Assembly: GCA_003427395.1 (NCBI GenBank)
Contig: BFEA01000256.1
Location: forward strand, 1,394,935 to 1,435,666
Direction: 5' to 3'
Length of the DNA: 40,732 nucleotides
Origin: Chara braunii
Lineage: Eukaryota > Streptophyta > Charophyceae > Charales > Characeae
A program made the translations under genes and the position numbers. Of the stretch, positions 9,565-20,665 are shown one piece after another; the first letter of the stretch is position 1; the number at the start of each line of letters is the position of its first letter. Below the pieces are notes generated by a model that was given only the letters and a program-made list of their open reading frames with translations, was not told the DNA's origin and searched no databases.

Positions 9565-9988
9565 CACTCCTCGGGTGCGTAACGTCCCCGAGGAATTGTT
9601 CGTTCCACCTATCATGCAGTCGGAAAGAAAAAAGTGAAAACACTCCAAAGGAAATTCCTTGGGCTTCGAGGAATCACCAGCCATTTCTTCCTTTTGCCCA
9701 AGGGACCTTGCGAGGGACCTCGCGAGGTCCCTTGGGCAAAAGGAATCCGCGTTTCACGAAGAGGAGTGGGCACATGGGTAGAGAGATGTTACGACCGAGA
9801 ATCTGGATCGTGGCGGCACCCTATTGGCTGAAGGGCTCAAACACATTTGATTTTTTTTTTCTTTTCTTCAAAACTTCAAAGGAAATGTCCTCGGGCAACG
9901 TCCTGGAGGACAGGTGGAACAATGGCGGGGATTTCCTTGAAAACCCCCAAGGGAACTTCCTTCGGCCCCGAGGACGCCCCAAGGAGTG
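9565..9988. mobile_element. MITE-like element inserted in LINE B
   Basis: The 424-bp insert begins CACTCCTCGGGTGCGT and ends with the reverse complement of CACTCCTTGGGGCGT. TCGA flanks it on both sides (9561-9564 and 9989-9992), a candidate target duplication. It separates two halves of one LINE domain, so it is a real insertion. Inside, 9688-9745 is a strong palindrome with perfect 21-bp arms (TTCCTTTTGCCCAAGGGACC plus T). No transposase is present. CACT ends recall CACTA elements, but those usually make 3-bp duplications, so the family is open. Confidence 0.7.
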
Positions 9989-10439
9989 TCGAATGAGCCC
10001 CGTTCTCATCTTTCCATTTTGCCCACAGTACTGTCATGTGGTTGCAGGTAACCCAAATGTGTTGCACATCCTCTACCACGCAGCCACGGTTGCACACTTG
10101 GCAGAGGGGCACTCCCTTTTTACATCTGCGGTATATCATTTGCGTTGTAGGGACAGCGTCATGAGCGATCTGCCACAGCAGGCCCGCATGTTTTGCTACA
10201 ACGAGCAAGGACAAAAGCTTCCAAAAGAGAGGCAGTCTTTCAACTTGCACTACATATCCTAAACGCCTCCATTTGGCGAGTACTGCCCAATGCACATCAG
10301 TCGGGGGCAGGAGCATGGCATAGGCCAATCTCACTGTGTGCTGAGGCACATTTAACAAGGCCCCTTCTTTTCTCGGATCTTGCCAGCACCAGTCTCTAGG
10401 ATCCAGTACTGTCTGAGGGGGAGAAGGAGATGGAGTCAT
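9989..10439 (-). pseudogene. LINE B ORF2, zinc-binding domain
   Basis: The minus-strand frame contains DPRDWCWQDPRKEG, GLLWQIAHDAVPTTQMIYRR, LCQVCNRGC and VQHIWVTCNHM. The C-x2-C, H and C spacing of the reverse-transcriptase zinc-binding domain is complete. The reading frame enters the MITE at 9988 and stops inside it. The 5' end at 10439 is a truncation point at the head-to-head junction with LINE C. Confidence 0.8.
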
Positions 10440-10572
10440 GGGGGAAAATCCCCCCCCTCCCCCCCTCGTCCAGGGGGAGAGTAATGGTCAACCACAACTC
10501 ACCTGGGCGGACAAACTCTGAAACCCACTTCAGAGCCAAACCCTGACCATTCAACGGGGCCAGGGTAGCCTG

Positions 10573-12516
10573 TGGACTGGTAATCTCGACATTCCCCTGG
10601 AGGGGTTGCCACCAGCACGGGCCTTTTTCATGATGAAATTTCTGCGTCCATCAGAAAAACTAGTGGTAAAGCATGGAGGAAAGCAGATCACGGTGAAGGC
10701 TTACCCGAAAAATGGCATAGCCTGCCGGGATGAGATCTACACGAAACAGTGTAGAGCATACGGCCACCTAAGTACGGAGTACATCTGTCCACTTCATCCG
10801 CAAAAAAGGACCCGGGCAACGGGGAGACTGTTGAGGGACCCGGTCAAAGTGACCCATTGGAGAGCGGTGGACCCGGGACATGAAGGGTGGGTCTATATCG
10901 AGGACCGGACGAAGGAAGGCACCTCAATTGGGTGGAAATGGGAAAGATCTGAGGAACCGGACTGGGGGACACCCCCTCCGAACACATGGACGCCCCCGGC
11001 CCCCGTGGAGGAGAAGGTGCAAGAGACACAGGTGAGCCCCCCGCAGGGGAACATGGAAAACTCAGGTTGGAAGACGGTGGGGGGGGAAAGGAGGGAAAGA
11101 AATCTGGATTCAAAAACGGCCGGTGGAACCCGGGTCGGGGGTTGACAATAACTGCTCCCACTGTGTCCCCGGCCCCGTGGCGGGGGAGTACATTCGGGAG
11201 GAGGAAGATGCAGATAGCACCGGGGTCAAAAGGAAGCATCTCACCCCCTCACAGCAGATACAACAGAGCGGGACCGACGTCACAGGGGGAAAGAGTATAA
11301 AGGAGGGGGGCTCTTCAATGCAAGAGGAGGCCACATACAGCCCTCCCAAACAGTTGGGACTAGAGAAAGCAAAGGGGCAGCAGGAGGGACAGATTGAGGC
11401 GGGGCGTATGGAGGTGGACCCAGGGCTGCTGGGGGTGGAGAATTTGGAGCAATTTAGGAGGACAGCAGAGAAAATCCTCCCGGTGGGCCAGACGAAAGAC
11501 ACAGACCCCTTCCAAGCGACTTTTGATTTGGAACCAATGGATGTTGACCCTCTCCCGGTCAATGCTAACACGTCACCAGAGGGTTTGAAGGTGAGAAAGA
11601 AGGGGAGCCCGCCATTGCACCTACCCACGGAACGGAAACTGGTTGCTATTGCTGACTGGTTGATGGGGAATTTGAAAGTAAAACACGCCCCCCTCACTGA
11701 CAATTTATGGGATAAGACATATCTGAAATTATTCCCCATGCTCGACACAAGCGCCTTGCTAAAAAATCTACTGGAAAATGGATTACAACCCAGGGTGAGG
11801 TGGACTTCCGCATGGCACATATTGACAACAATTGTGTTCGCACGATTTCAACCACCACTCGCTACAACAGCAAAAGAAGCAGAGCAGGACGGAGCCCGAG
11901 CTGTGACAGTGGATGAACAGGCCCAAGAGTCGCAACCTGCCCCGCCGTCGGGCCCGACCCTCCGGATCCGGATGAGAATGTGCCACGGCCCACTTGACCT
12001 GGTGCGGAAAAGAAAAATCAGACACCTGGTTCAGTTGGGCCGCAATTTTGGTCCTCTATCGCAGGAGGCCATGCTGCTCATCCCAGTCCGGAAGAAAAAC
12101 GAGAAATGGGAGATGGGCTTGTCTCCAGAAGGAAAACAGGGGAGAGTCCCGTTACAGGGTTGGTCGTCGTTTTGGGCGGATCCACAAAACCAGTCTGCGA
12201 CGGCGGCAGAAATTTTGCAAATGCAACTTGAATTCCACATTGCAGAATCACTACAGCCAGGGTTACAGGCTACGGCCTCGATCACAATAGGCCCCAACAA
12301 AATTGTGCAGAGGGATGTCTACTTATGTTTCGATCCAACTAAAGAGGCAGAGACCTGAGATGGCACACCTGCACCCAATTGCTGAACCTGCAATTGGTCA
12401 AAGATTGGGCACAACAACATCTGTGGATTGAACAGGATATCCGAAGGTGTTTATGCGCTCTTCTCAGACTAGGCCAGGACTGGGACGGGGATCAACTGTC
12501 ATGGATCCGGTTGTAG
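10573..12516 (+). pseudogene. LINE C ORF1 (nucleic-acid chaperone-type protein), frameshifted
   Basis: Homology to LINE F ORF1 starts before the first Met (10606), at IPLEGLPPARAFF, so the true start lies upstream. The N-terminal part includes QITVKAYPKNGIACRDEIYT and C-x3-GH-x5-C (CRAYGHLSTEYIC), possibly a decayed zinc knuckle. A frame change near 11123-11145 joins it to a long second frame. That frame has TDPFQATF plus PMDVDP, then one copy of the about 78-residue module (WLMGNLK ... FQPP, roughly 11632-11868) and a conserved region AMLLIPVRKKNEKWEMGL. A one-base loss near 12356 ends this frame, and homology continues as LRWHTCTQLLNLQL to the stop at 12514-12516. Family role: binds the LINE RNA. 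No named domain was recognised. Confidence 0.72.
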
Positions 12517-12549
12517 AACTGCAACTGATGGTCATAATATGAGGATAAT

Positions 12550-14437
12550 ATGAATAACTCCAGTAAGATTGACCTGGTCAGAGCAGTGTACGGGAAGGAC
12601 CGTATCTGGAACCAATGTTGGAGAGCAGCAGACCTGGACTTACGGTCCTTGAATGTGAACGGTCTGGCCTCGTGCAAACCGGAGAAACAAAACACCATAT
12701 AGGATTTAATGAGAGGAGTGAGGGGTAGGAACTGGCCGGATATTGTGTGCGTTCGGGAAACACACCTGATGGACACCCCGGAGCACAACCGCACCCACAA
12801 AATGATTTGTCTATAGAAGGCCTTCAGGGCTCATGTTCCGAAACCAAAAAGCGCAGGAGTGGTCATCTGGATTCCCCCTGAGTCCCGGGCTGACCCGGTA
12901 CATTGGGTGGTGGACCAGGAGGGAGGTTGATGGGTGTCTATCCTGGTCACGTTGGAACTTGAAATTGTATGTATATTGTGCATTTACGCCCCTAATACCG
13001 TGGGCGAGAGAAAAACCTTCTTTGAGAACATTAAAACGCAGATTCCGGATGGGGTTCCGGTAATTATAGAGACTGCAACGCAGCCCCGGACCGATGGATG
13101 GACAGATGGCGGATGCCCTCCCCAGCCCTGGCGTATGTGGAGGATGATGAGTGGATAATCAACGATCTATGTCTTTCACTAAAAGTCTTTGACTGCTTCC
13201 AGAGGCTAAACCCAGATACAAGGTTTTATTCATGTTCACGTAAGACTGGGACCAAGAGTCTGTCGAGATCCCGGATCGACCTAATTCTGATCTTCGAAGA
13301 CATAGGGGGAACTCTACTTCTAGCAACGATCCTGCCTGCTAGCCCCTACCCGGGCCTTGATCATAAAATGTGCACGGTCATTCTGTCTTTCCGAAAGAAA
13401 TCCGATCGTGGACCTGTCTTTCACAAATTTAATACCTTTACCTTGTAGCAGAAAACCTTTCAGAATTACATTACGGACTGCTGGACGTACTCGCACATGC
13501 AAAAGCAGCACTTTCAGCAGAAAATTGACTGGTTTAATAATGGATTGTTCTATCTAGGTAAAAAATGTCAAGAATATTTCAAACTTCTGGCAGCCCGGAA
13601 GCATCAGCAGAAGATCGAAATACACTAACAATTGCAGCAACTTGAGCATGAAGATCCTTCCAACGAGGTCTAACATTCACAACCAGCAGACGATCCAGAG
13701 ATACAAACATTGCAACAACAACTCCAGACATTCGTCACCCAACGTTCGAAAGGCACACGGATAAGAGGACGACTAACAAGGCATCAAACAGAAGGAACAA
13801 TGGATAAAAAAATATTTAGCATGGCCCGTGTACGTTCGAACAGAACAACCATTGAAGCGCTATACGATCCACAGACTGGACACCAAAGCATCATCACCTC
13901 CTCCCCCCATTGCACGCAGATAGCAAGATCCGCCTTCCAGGATCTGTTCACCTCAAGGTGTGCCCGACAAGAGAGGAACGTAAACGTCGTCGGGGAGAAA
14001 GCAATCGGGGACTTCTTGAAACCATTGGAGAAGACCTGACTGGACAACAGAAAACAGATCTGGATTGACCCCTCTCCAAGGAGGAGATTTGGACGGCGAT
14101 GATGCAGATGGAGGAGGAGAAAACATCGGGCATCGATGGATTTCCAAAGGAATTTTTGGAGACCTTCTGGACTCTGATGGCCCCGGACCTTATGGAGTTC
14201 TATTAGCAGGTGTGGGAAACAGGGTAGATGTGGGGGAGTTGGTGGGGCAGGGTGTTCTCACCTTGTTGCACAAAAAGGGAGACAAGATGGATATTCGGGA
14301 CTATAGGGCAATAACTTTGCTTACGTTTATAAAATGCTTGCGAAAGCCATGACAAACTGACTGATCCCAGTCTTGGACGATATTATCCATTCGATGCGAA
14401 CCGAGTTTGTCTAAGGGCGCAGGATCCAGGATACCAT
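12550..14437 (+). pseudogene. LINE C ORF2: decayed endonuclease, linker and start of reverse transcriptase
   Basis: Starts at ATG 12550. Apurinic-endonuclease-like (APE) motifs are LDLRSLNVNG, then ETHLMDTPEH, CILCIYAPN, a damaged GDFN site (reads DCN, APDRWMD) and SRIDLIL with GLDH near 13360. The linker includes QTEGTMDKKIFSMARVR. The last readable block is LLHKKGDKMDIRDYRAITLL (about 14263-14325), which begins the reverse transcriptase, and the element breaks at GRRIQDT. Stops (for example near 12700, 12816, 12929, 13447, 13627) and frameshifts are frequent. The catalytic sites it would need are lost. Confidence 0.78.
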
Positions 14438-14974
14438 TTTTTTTTTATTATTATTTTTTTTAAGAGAATTAACCATTGTGTAAACCCTTTATCCCGGCGG
14501 TTGTAAAAGAACCGTCAGGATTGAGGATTTCTCATCGGGCTGCTCCATCTATTGGTGGGGAGCGACACCTGCTAGAAAGCGGGTCCAGCGTCCCATTGAT
14601 ACATCTTATCAGACCAAGATGGTGTTTGTTATTTTTCTGAGGCTGTGGACTTTTCTCTACTCAGACCCGGGTCTCCGTCGTCCCATGGGGCTGCTAGTGA
14701 CACCCTTCCCCTCATAGAGCACCCCTTTGTCTATTAGCCCACCCCACTTCAGCAGCCCCCCTGTAGTATGACTAACCCTTTTAGAATCCCTTAGACCCTA
14801 TACCCTCTCCGTCCTCATGCACATGACCTTTGTGGTCCTTGAGACCTGAAATGCAAGCCTTCTACGTCTTGTCCTTGTTTTGTAACCTTGTGGAGGGGTC
14901 TGCTCTGGAACACTGCATGTAAAACTCGCTTTCTCCTCCCATGAATGGTGTATCTCGCCCTCTTGACTTGCAGA

Positions 14975-15485
14975 AACCGAACCGACACTCCCCAGAGTGG
15001 TTATGGATAAGGGTCATAAGGGCGTACTTCAGCCCTGTCTTCTGTTGTCCCATCCTCCCTGTTTTGCACAAAAGCAGATTTTTCTTCCCCTGTCCCTTTT
15101 TGCTCATCAGGCTACTATGTACTTTTCCCGGCCCCTGTACCGGGAGACACATTGTTGTCTTGTCCGAGGTGTACGTCTTCAGAATCGCTCTGAGATACCG
15201 TTTTAAAAAAAGTGGACGTCATCTGGCTCCCTCTAAGTGAACCGAGCCGACGCTCCCCAGAGTAGTTACGGATCAGGGTCATAAGTGTGTACTTCAGCCC
15301 TGTTTTTTGTTGTCCCATCCACACTGTTTTCCGCAGAAGCAACTTTCTCTTCCCCTGTCCCTTGTAGCTCATCAGGCTACAATGTAGTTCTCCCGGCCCC
15401 TGTACCAGGAGACACATTGTTGCCTTGTCTGAGGTGTACGTCTTCAGAATCCCTTTGAGATACCGTTTGAAGTAAAGTGGGGAAG
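14975..15485 (-). repeat. Tandem 265-bp duplication in the LINE D 3' UTR
   Basis: Units start at about 14975 and 15240 with ACCGARCCGACRCTCCCCAG and share GGGTCATAAG, GTACTTCAGCCCTG, CTCATCAGGCTAC and GGTGTACGTCTTCAGAATC. Identity is roughly 85 to 90 percent by eye. The second unit runs into the C-terminal coding end of ORF2. Confidence 0.9.
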
Positions 15486-17220
15486 TGAATGGCTGAGGGT
15501 GTGTTGGGGGTGAGGGAATCGATGGGGATGGGAGGGGAGGCTGCGGGATTAGGGGGGGGCGTCAGGGGGAGAGAGGGGGGCGGCGATGGGGTAGGTGGGG
15601 GGGGCCAGGATGGCAGAAGGGGGGGCGGTGACCAGGGAGAGTGGATGGGGCAGGGCTCAACCTCCACAGTCCAAGCCTGCTCTCCAGGGGTTGGGCGCGC
15701 TTCTATTGTCGCGTTATTGTGCTGACCTGGTAGTGGCGTCGAGAAGAACTCGATCGGTCTGTATGTCCATAGATGGTCTTGTGCCGTCCAGTTTTTCCAC
15801 GTCAGCGTTCCGTCAATCTGTACTTCAGCTATTTTGTCGTTCGGGTCGATCCATTTTGCTGCAAAGGCCGCTATCAGATGTTGTCTACTGTCATAGTGGG
15901 GGGCTACACCCACCTTTTCTTTTAAGATTTTACTGGCTTTCAGCGTGTTTGCTCTTATCTCCTCAAGAAGCTCTGCCTTTGCTTGGTGAAAACCGAAGGT
16001 CTCTTCTCGGTGCTCTGTTGAGCACCTAATCCTCCAAATAGCCATGAGAATGACAAGTCTCGTGTACTTGAATAATTTTTGCTGGAAGGGTGTCCAGGTG
16101 GAAGGGAAGCTTCTTTTTTTTCCTAGTAGGATGAGGGTAATGCTCCAGGGAAATGATAAGTCTGTGAGCTCACACCACATCGTGTCCCACCATTGCCAAA
16201 CCTGCACTGCACGACAGCAGGCAGTGTTCCAAGTTTGCCCGTCTACGTTGTGCGCCGTCTCCACAGTGGGAGCATATAGGTGATATGACTCCCGCCTGTT
16301 CAAGGTTAGTGCGTGAGGTTATCCAGTCCGGTGTCGGGAGGCAGCGGTGTATAATCTGCCACTGCAGCGCCCTATGTGAAGTTGGCATTATATGAGCATA
16401 TGTGGTTTAGGGGATGTGATGTAGTTCCCCATCTTGTAGTGGTGAATCTCGTCTCCATCTAGTCTGGACCACCGGAGTAAAGGCATGCAGTTTGTGCGCC
16501 TGTTTATAACCCCCGCGTATGGAGTATGGCCAGATTGGGGTGGGTTTTCGGTCTTTCCAGGCCCACTCATCTGGGTCGAACGCGAGCGCTTCCATCGGGG
16601 TAGACATTTCGTAGGCAAATTAGCCATTGTCATTGTCCCCCACCACCCTGACCCTAGTCAACTCTCCCACAGGGCATGCTCCGTCTAGTTTGGGGTCCCT
16701 TTCAAAGAAACCCATCGTACCCCTGGGACATCCGGTTCATATGCATGGAGGTGTGCTTCTTGTCCTGTGTAGTGGGCCACCCTGAAGATGGTCATGGAGA
16801 TGGGGTTCCAGGTGGTCTTCGTCACCCAATCCACGCTGCAAACCGTGGGACCCTCCTGTAGGGCGGCCAACCACGAAAATGAGAATGCCCTATGGATGAG
16901 GTCCAACTTATCCTATCTTTTTCTAATGTGCCTCAGGTTTGGCTGCAACTGCTGCACTGACTTCCATGCACCGTTCTGGGCATCCCAGAAGTCCCCGACA
17001 AAAAAGAGGTCGTTCCTCATCCATGTCAGCCAGTGGAAGTTGGCCGCCAGGGAGAGTGGCGAGTCTGTCTCGTCACATATATCGGGGTTGTCAAACAGTG
17101 GCTGTCGCCATATCTCTTGCCACCTCGAAAAGGGATGCTTCTTGGCCGGGCCCATTTCCTTCCACTGATGTAGTATCATAGTCCACAGCGGGTCGTGTTT
17201 AAGATCTCGTTGTCGAGCGC
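15377..17220 (-). pseudogene. LINE D ORF2, C-terminal third
   Basis: Read on the minus strand from 17220 downward: LWTMILHQWKEMGPAKKHPF and WRQPLFDN align with the LINE F connector (LWPRLIKT ... RWQDNPFW). FFVGDFWDAQNGAWKSVQQL follows, then the zinc-binding domain at 16170-16388 (LQWQIIHRCLP, CSHCGDG, LEHCLLSC). Then come VWQWWDTMW, LILLGKKRSFPSTW, RLVILMAIWRIRCSTEHREE and TLTWKNWTAQDHLW, ending in a Pro/Ser-rich segment. Several frame changes between 16388 and 16913 show decay. The tail is nearly the same as LINE E. Confidence 0.75.
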
Positions 17221-17899
17221 ATCAGTCCGGCACCGCACAGGGCAGTGCGGGACCCTCTCGGTCGTGTCACGCAGGAGTTGGTTTAAATCCTTCGTCGCAA
17301 ATATATATGGAGCTTCCGCAAGCCGCTCCGGCCGAGTGCGCCAGCCATACCTCCCACGAGCCCCTACGACAAGATAGGGCCTACGCGAGGCACGACTTAC
17401 CTCCACCTTACGGGAGTTGTCACCTCCCTTCGGTGGGCGTATCCCTGCCGAGCTACCAGTCCACAGTACGAAAGTTGATCACCTGCAATCGTAGAGGTGG
17501 ACCAGCCGCGGGCATTTCTCGTTCCCTGTAGCATAGGGGGTACGCGCAATAATACGCCTCTATCGGACCCGCACGCGAACCGGCATCTTGGGGGCATGAG
17601 GTCCCAAGCGCGACTCGTCGTCGGTCGACTAGGACGTATCCCACTCACCACGCATACACCACTCCACGAACGCAAAAACAAAACACACACACACACACAC
17701 ATCGAACAACGCGACAACACTTTTAGTCCCTTCAATAGCCATCCCATAACTTTCTGGTGCGGAAATCGGATAGGCGTCGCGCGCGAGACTTAGTATAAAA
17801 CCGCGCAGACGCAGGGCCTACTTATATCGACTAGCAATGCAAACGTACCATGTAGTACCCATACACATGCGGTTCTCATTAATCTCGAGGGTCGCATTC

Positions 17900-18084
17900 G
17901 ACACTCAAGTGTCGGCTGACACGCGCTTTGAGGGTTAATCTCTCGACACTGGACAACCGCCAAGCGCGGTTGAAGACCACACACCCTCTTCTGCACTCTG
18001 TGCAGAGTGGGTGGTACACAGGTTCATACCTGTAGTGGCAGTCGTTTCTTACTGTCCTGGAGATGAGCCCCACTCCAGGCCTGG
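17900..18084. repeat. Cluster of five short hairpins
   Basis: Successive stems: GACACT/AGTGTC (17900-17913), CAACCGC/GCGGTTG (17954-17972), CTGCAC/GTGCAG (17991-18005), ACAGGT/ACCTGT (18018-18033), and CCTGGAG/CTCCAGG (18056-18079). All are perfect. Confidence 0.7.
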
Positions 18085-18953
18085 ACAGAGGTCGAGGGGT
18101 TTGACTTTGACGGTTGCTACGGACTACAACGTTCAACCATAAAAATCTTTAAAAAGCAAAGGTAAAATGGTATCTCCCTTTTCTCACAAGACAGAATTTG
18201 GTTAACCCTTACGCACAATCACAGTAAGCCTCACAAATACTCAGGGCATATATAAATATATAAGGGCTAATTATATAGGACGATCACTTCTCACAGTCAC
18301 AGTGGGGCTCCCCTCAGCCATATATGTATGTAATCGCAGGCAATCACATCCAGAGTCCGAACCACAGACATACCTGCAATCACATCAAAGAGTCAACCAA
18401 AAGTCCACACACTACACGGGGTCAACTTCAATCACTCTCTGTATTCATACCCCTTGCTTTAGCCATGCAAACCTCAACCTCTGCGCAACCTCCCCGCAAT
18501 AAAAATACTCAGTATCTTTGTTAAATGACCATTCAATAAAGTCTGGGTAAAAACACAACAAAACAAATGAAAGCACAGGGCTAAAGCATTTAGGTTGAGT
18601 GGCAGGAGTGAATTGGAGTTGAGTCGTAAACCGACGAATCGGCAACCGACCTATTATCAGTTATAACAGAAGATGATCCTCAAGGGATCAAGCTGAATCT
18701 AGTCTTGAACTTGAATCAAACGATCAAGAGGACTTGTAATACATCACAGGTCAATGGCACAGGCTAGACCTATAAGTCCATGGAGAACAATTTTCATATC
18801 ATGATCTTACCCAAATCATCCTAGTTAACTATATCTAAGTCTACCTCTAAGCAAGTGTCCAAAGAAAGGTAGACTCATGGCAAAATCTCCCCTATTCAGA
18901 GTGGACTACCAGAATCGCCACCTTTCAAAATATAATCTATCTTCTTTAAACTA

Positions 18954-19505
18954 CGAAAATTTCGGCAGCGCTTCCCGTAGGAAAAGTGTCTTTCCAGAAT
19001 TTATATAAGCCCTAAATATGAAACCAGAAATAACCTTTAACTCTGGAAAGTCAAATTATGTCAAACTCCCTGAATTAGTAGAAATTTGGGCGGCACTCCC
19101 TTTAGAAAGGGAGACTTCCCAGATTTATACTAAGTCAGCCATGAACTCAAGAGACAACTTGGGTTCAACTTTGGAGAAGATTTAACTAACTCCTTAGTTT
19201 TGCAGAAATTTTGGCAGCACTCCCTTTAAAAAAGTGCTCTTCCAAAATTTATACAAAGCTAAGTCCAGAATTTGAGAATAACTTTGAGTTTTCAAAGTCC
19301 AATTTTGTCTAACTCCTTGAATTAGTAAAAATTTGGGCAACACTCCCTTTAAAAAAAGGAGACTTCCTAGATTTCTACTAGGTCAGATATAAAGAAAAGA
19401 CAAGTTGAACTTTGACAAGTCAAAAACTGACTAACTCCTTGGGTTTGTAAAAATTTCGGCAGCGCTTCCTGTAGAGAAAGTAGCTTGCGAAGATTTATAC
19501 AAAAC
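18954..19505. repeat. Tandem array, about 123-bp period, five units
   Basis: Core AAATTTYGGCAGCRCTYCC recurs near 18956, 19081, 19204, 19328 and 19449. Each unit closes with a partner of its first arm (for example AAATTTTGG/CCAAAATTT in unit 3), enclosing a second, inner hairpin. Confidence 0.85.
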
Positions 19506-20050
19506 CAAGTATAAGAAAAGATCCAAGAAAATGCAATAATTGATCTAAGTAGAAAAAAACTATCACAAAAAATGCAGAATTTGAAACTAACTCCTATCGC
19601 TCTAGCACATGGCGAGCAACTAAAGCAACTACCTATCAAACTGAAACTCGGACTAAGTAGTAGCCTCACTCAGTCACATGCAGGTCAAACCACAAAGGTA
19701 AGTACTCTCACCATCCCAAAGTCAACTTAGCAAACAATAGTTTATAATATTTCAGTGTTTTAACCCTTTTACCCCAGCTTACATAAGGCATAAGGTCTGG
19801 CCACCCAAACATAAAGTCTTAGCCGAGAAGTATACACAAAACAGAGGGCACAACTACTTCTTTCTTCTTTGGGCATATGACTAGACCATTCCAGTCGCCC
19901 TGAACTGTTTAAAATATCAAAGTTATATATATATGTCTTCCCTTTGTCTTCTAAGGCTGCATATGACTGAGCTAACTTAAGTTCAGTCTGCCCCAACTTA
20001 CATCAATTTTATTCTTAATTATACTCTCTTCAAGTTGTGATAGACTATAG

Positions 20051-20665
20051 TCAGACTACCTAAACTTATAGAACAGTCTGATTAGCTCGTTCTTAAATAG
20101 AATAATTATAAAGTATAGCCAAGTTGTAACCATTGGGTTCCAGCATGTGTGAGGCTTTGAGTCAGACTACCTGAACTTACAGAACAGTCTGACTCTCTGC
20201 CTGATTAATTTCTCTCTAATCCACAATCTGTGCGTGACATTGGGCTAGACCATCTGAATTTACAGAACGGTCTGCCCTTTGTCAGGTTCATTTTCTCAAA
20301 ATAAAAGCAGGAAGAGGCTAAGCCACCTAAGCTTATAGGACAGCTTAGACCTCCTCGTTTAGAACCAAATTAACAAAAGAAAACCCAAAGTAAATAAGGC
20401 GACCAAGGCACCTGAACTTACAGAACGCGCTTGGTCCCTGAAAAAGTCAATCACATTCGACCTTCCCAAATCAGAGCAGTCAGGCCACCTAAACTTATAG
20501 CACAACCTTACCCTCTATGCAAAATCACAGCACTGGGTCTCCCTAAACTTATGGGGACTTTCCAGCCTCCAGAGCAATCAGACCACCTAAGCTTATAGAA
20601 GGGTCTGACGATCCACTCAAGACCAAAATAAACAAAGCACTGAGTCTCCTCAAACTTATGCGGAC
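20051..20665. repeat. Hairpin array with a conserved 17-nt loop
   Basis: Nine units at intervals of 44-111 bp. The loop consensus is ACCTRARCTTAYAGAAC. Stems: TCAGACT/AGTCTGA (20051), GAGTCAGACT/AGTCTGACTC (20159), GGGC-AGACC/GGTCTGCCC (20242), CTAAGC/GCTTAG extended by GAGG/CCTC (20314), GACCAAG/CTTGGTC (20401), a poor stem at 20481, GTCTCC/GGGGAC (20537), TCAGACC/GGTCTGA (20578), and a relative of the 20537 unit at 20644. Stem sequence changes but pairing is kept. Confidence 0.85.

Larger units (their letters stand above)
8801..10439 (-). mobile_element. LINE B, 5'-truncated, minus strand
   Basis: The 28-nt poly(T) at 8801-8828 is the tail. About 270 bp of 3' UTR follow, then ORF2 C-terminal coding sequence up to 10439, where it abuts plus-strand LINE C head to head. 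A MITE-like element (9565-9988) interrupts it. Confidence 0.8.
10440..14437 (+). mobile_element. LINE C, plus strand, interrupted by LINE D
   Basis: This copy has ORF1 and ORF2 up to the reverse transcriptase. Coding sequence stops at GRRIQDT, where poly(T) of LINE D begins at 14437, and resumes at 26887-26972. It has many in-frame stops and indels and is older than LINE F. Confidence 0.82.
14437..17220 (-). mobile_element. LINE D, 3' half, minus strand
   Basis: T/A-rich tail at 14437-14462. A terminal stem-loop (14490-14516) and the GGACGCTGGACCCG-type motif (minus strand, 14553-14600) match other LINE ends here. The 3' UTR holds a 265-bp tandem duplication, and the ORF2 tail occupies 15377-17220. 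Coding resumes at 25452 after an 8.2-kb insert. Confidence 0.75.

Noticed and set aside
9534-10262. 242-codon plus-strand open frame
   Set aside because: It is antisense to LINE B coding sequence and crosses the MITE boundaries, so it is a shadow frame.
20051-20665. CRISPR-like array
   Set aside because: Units are too divergent, spacing is irregular, no cas genes are present, and the genome is eukaryotic.
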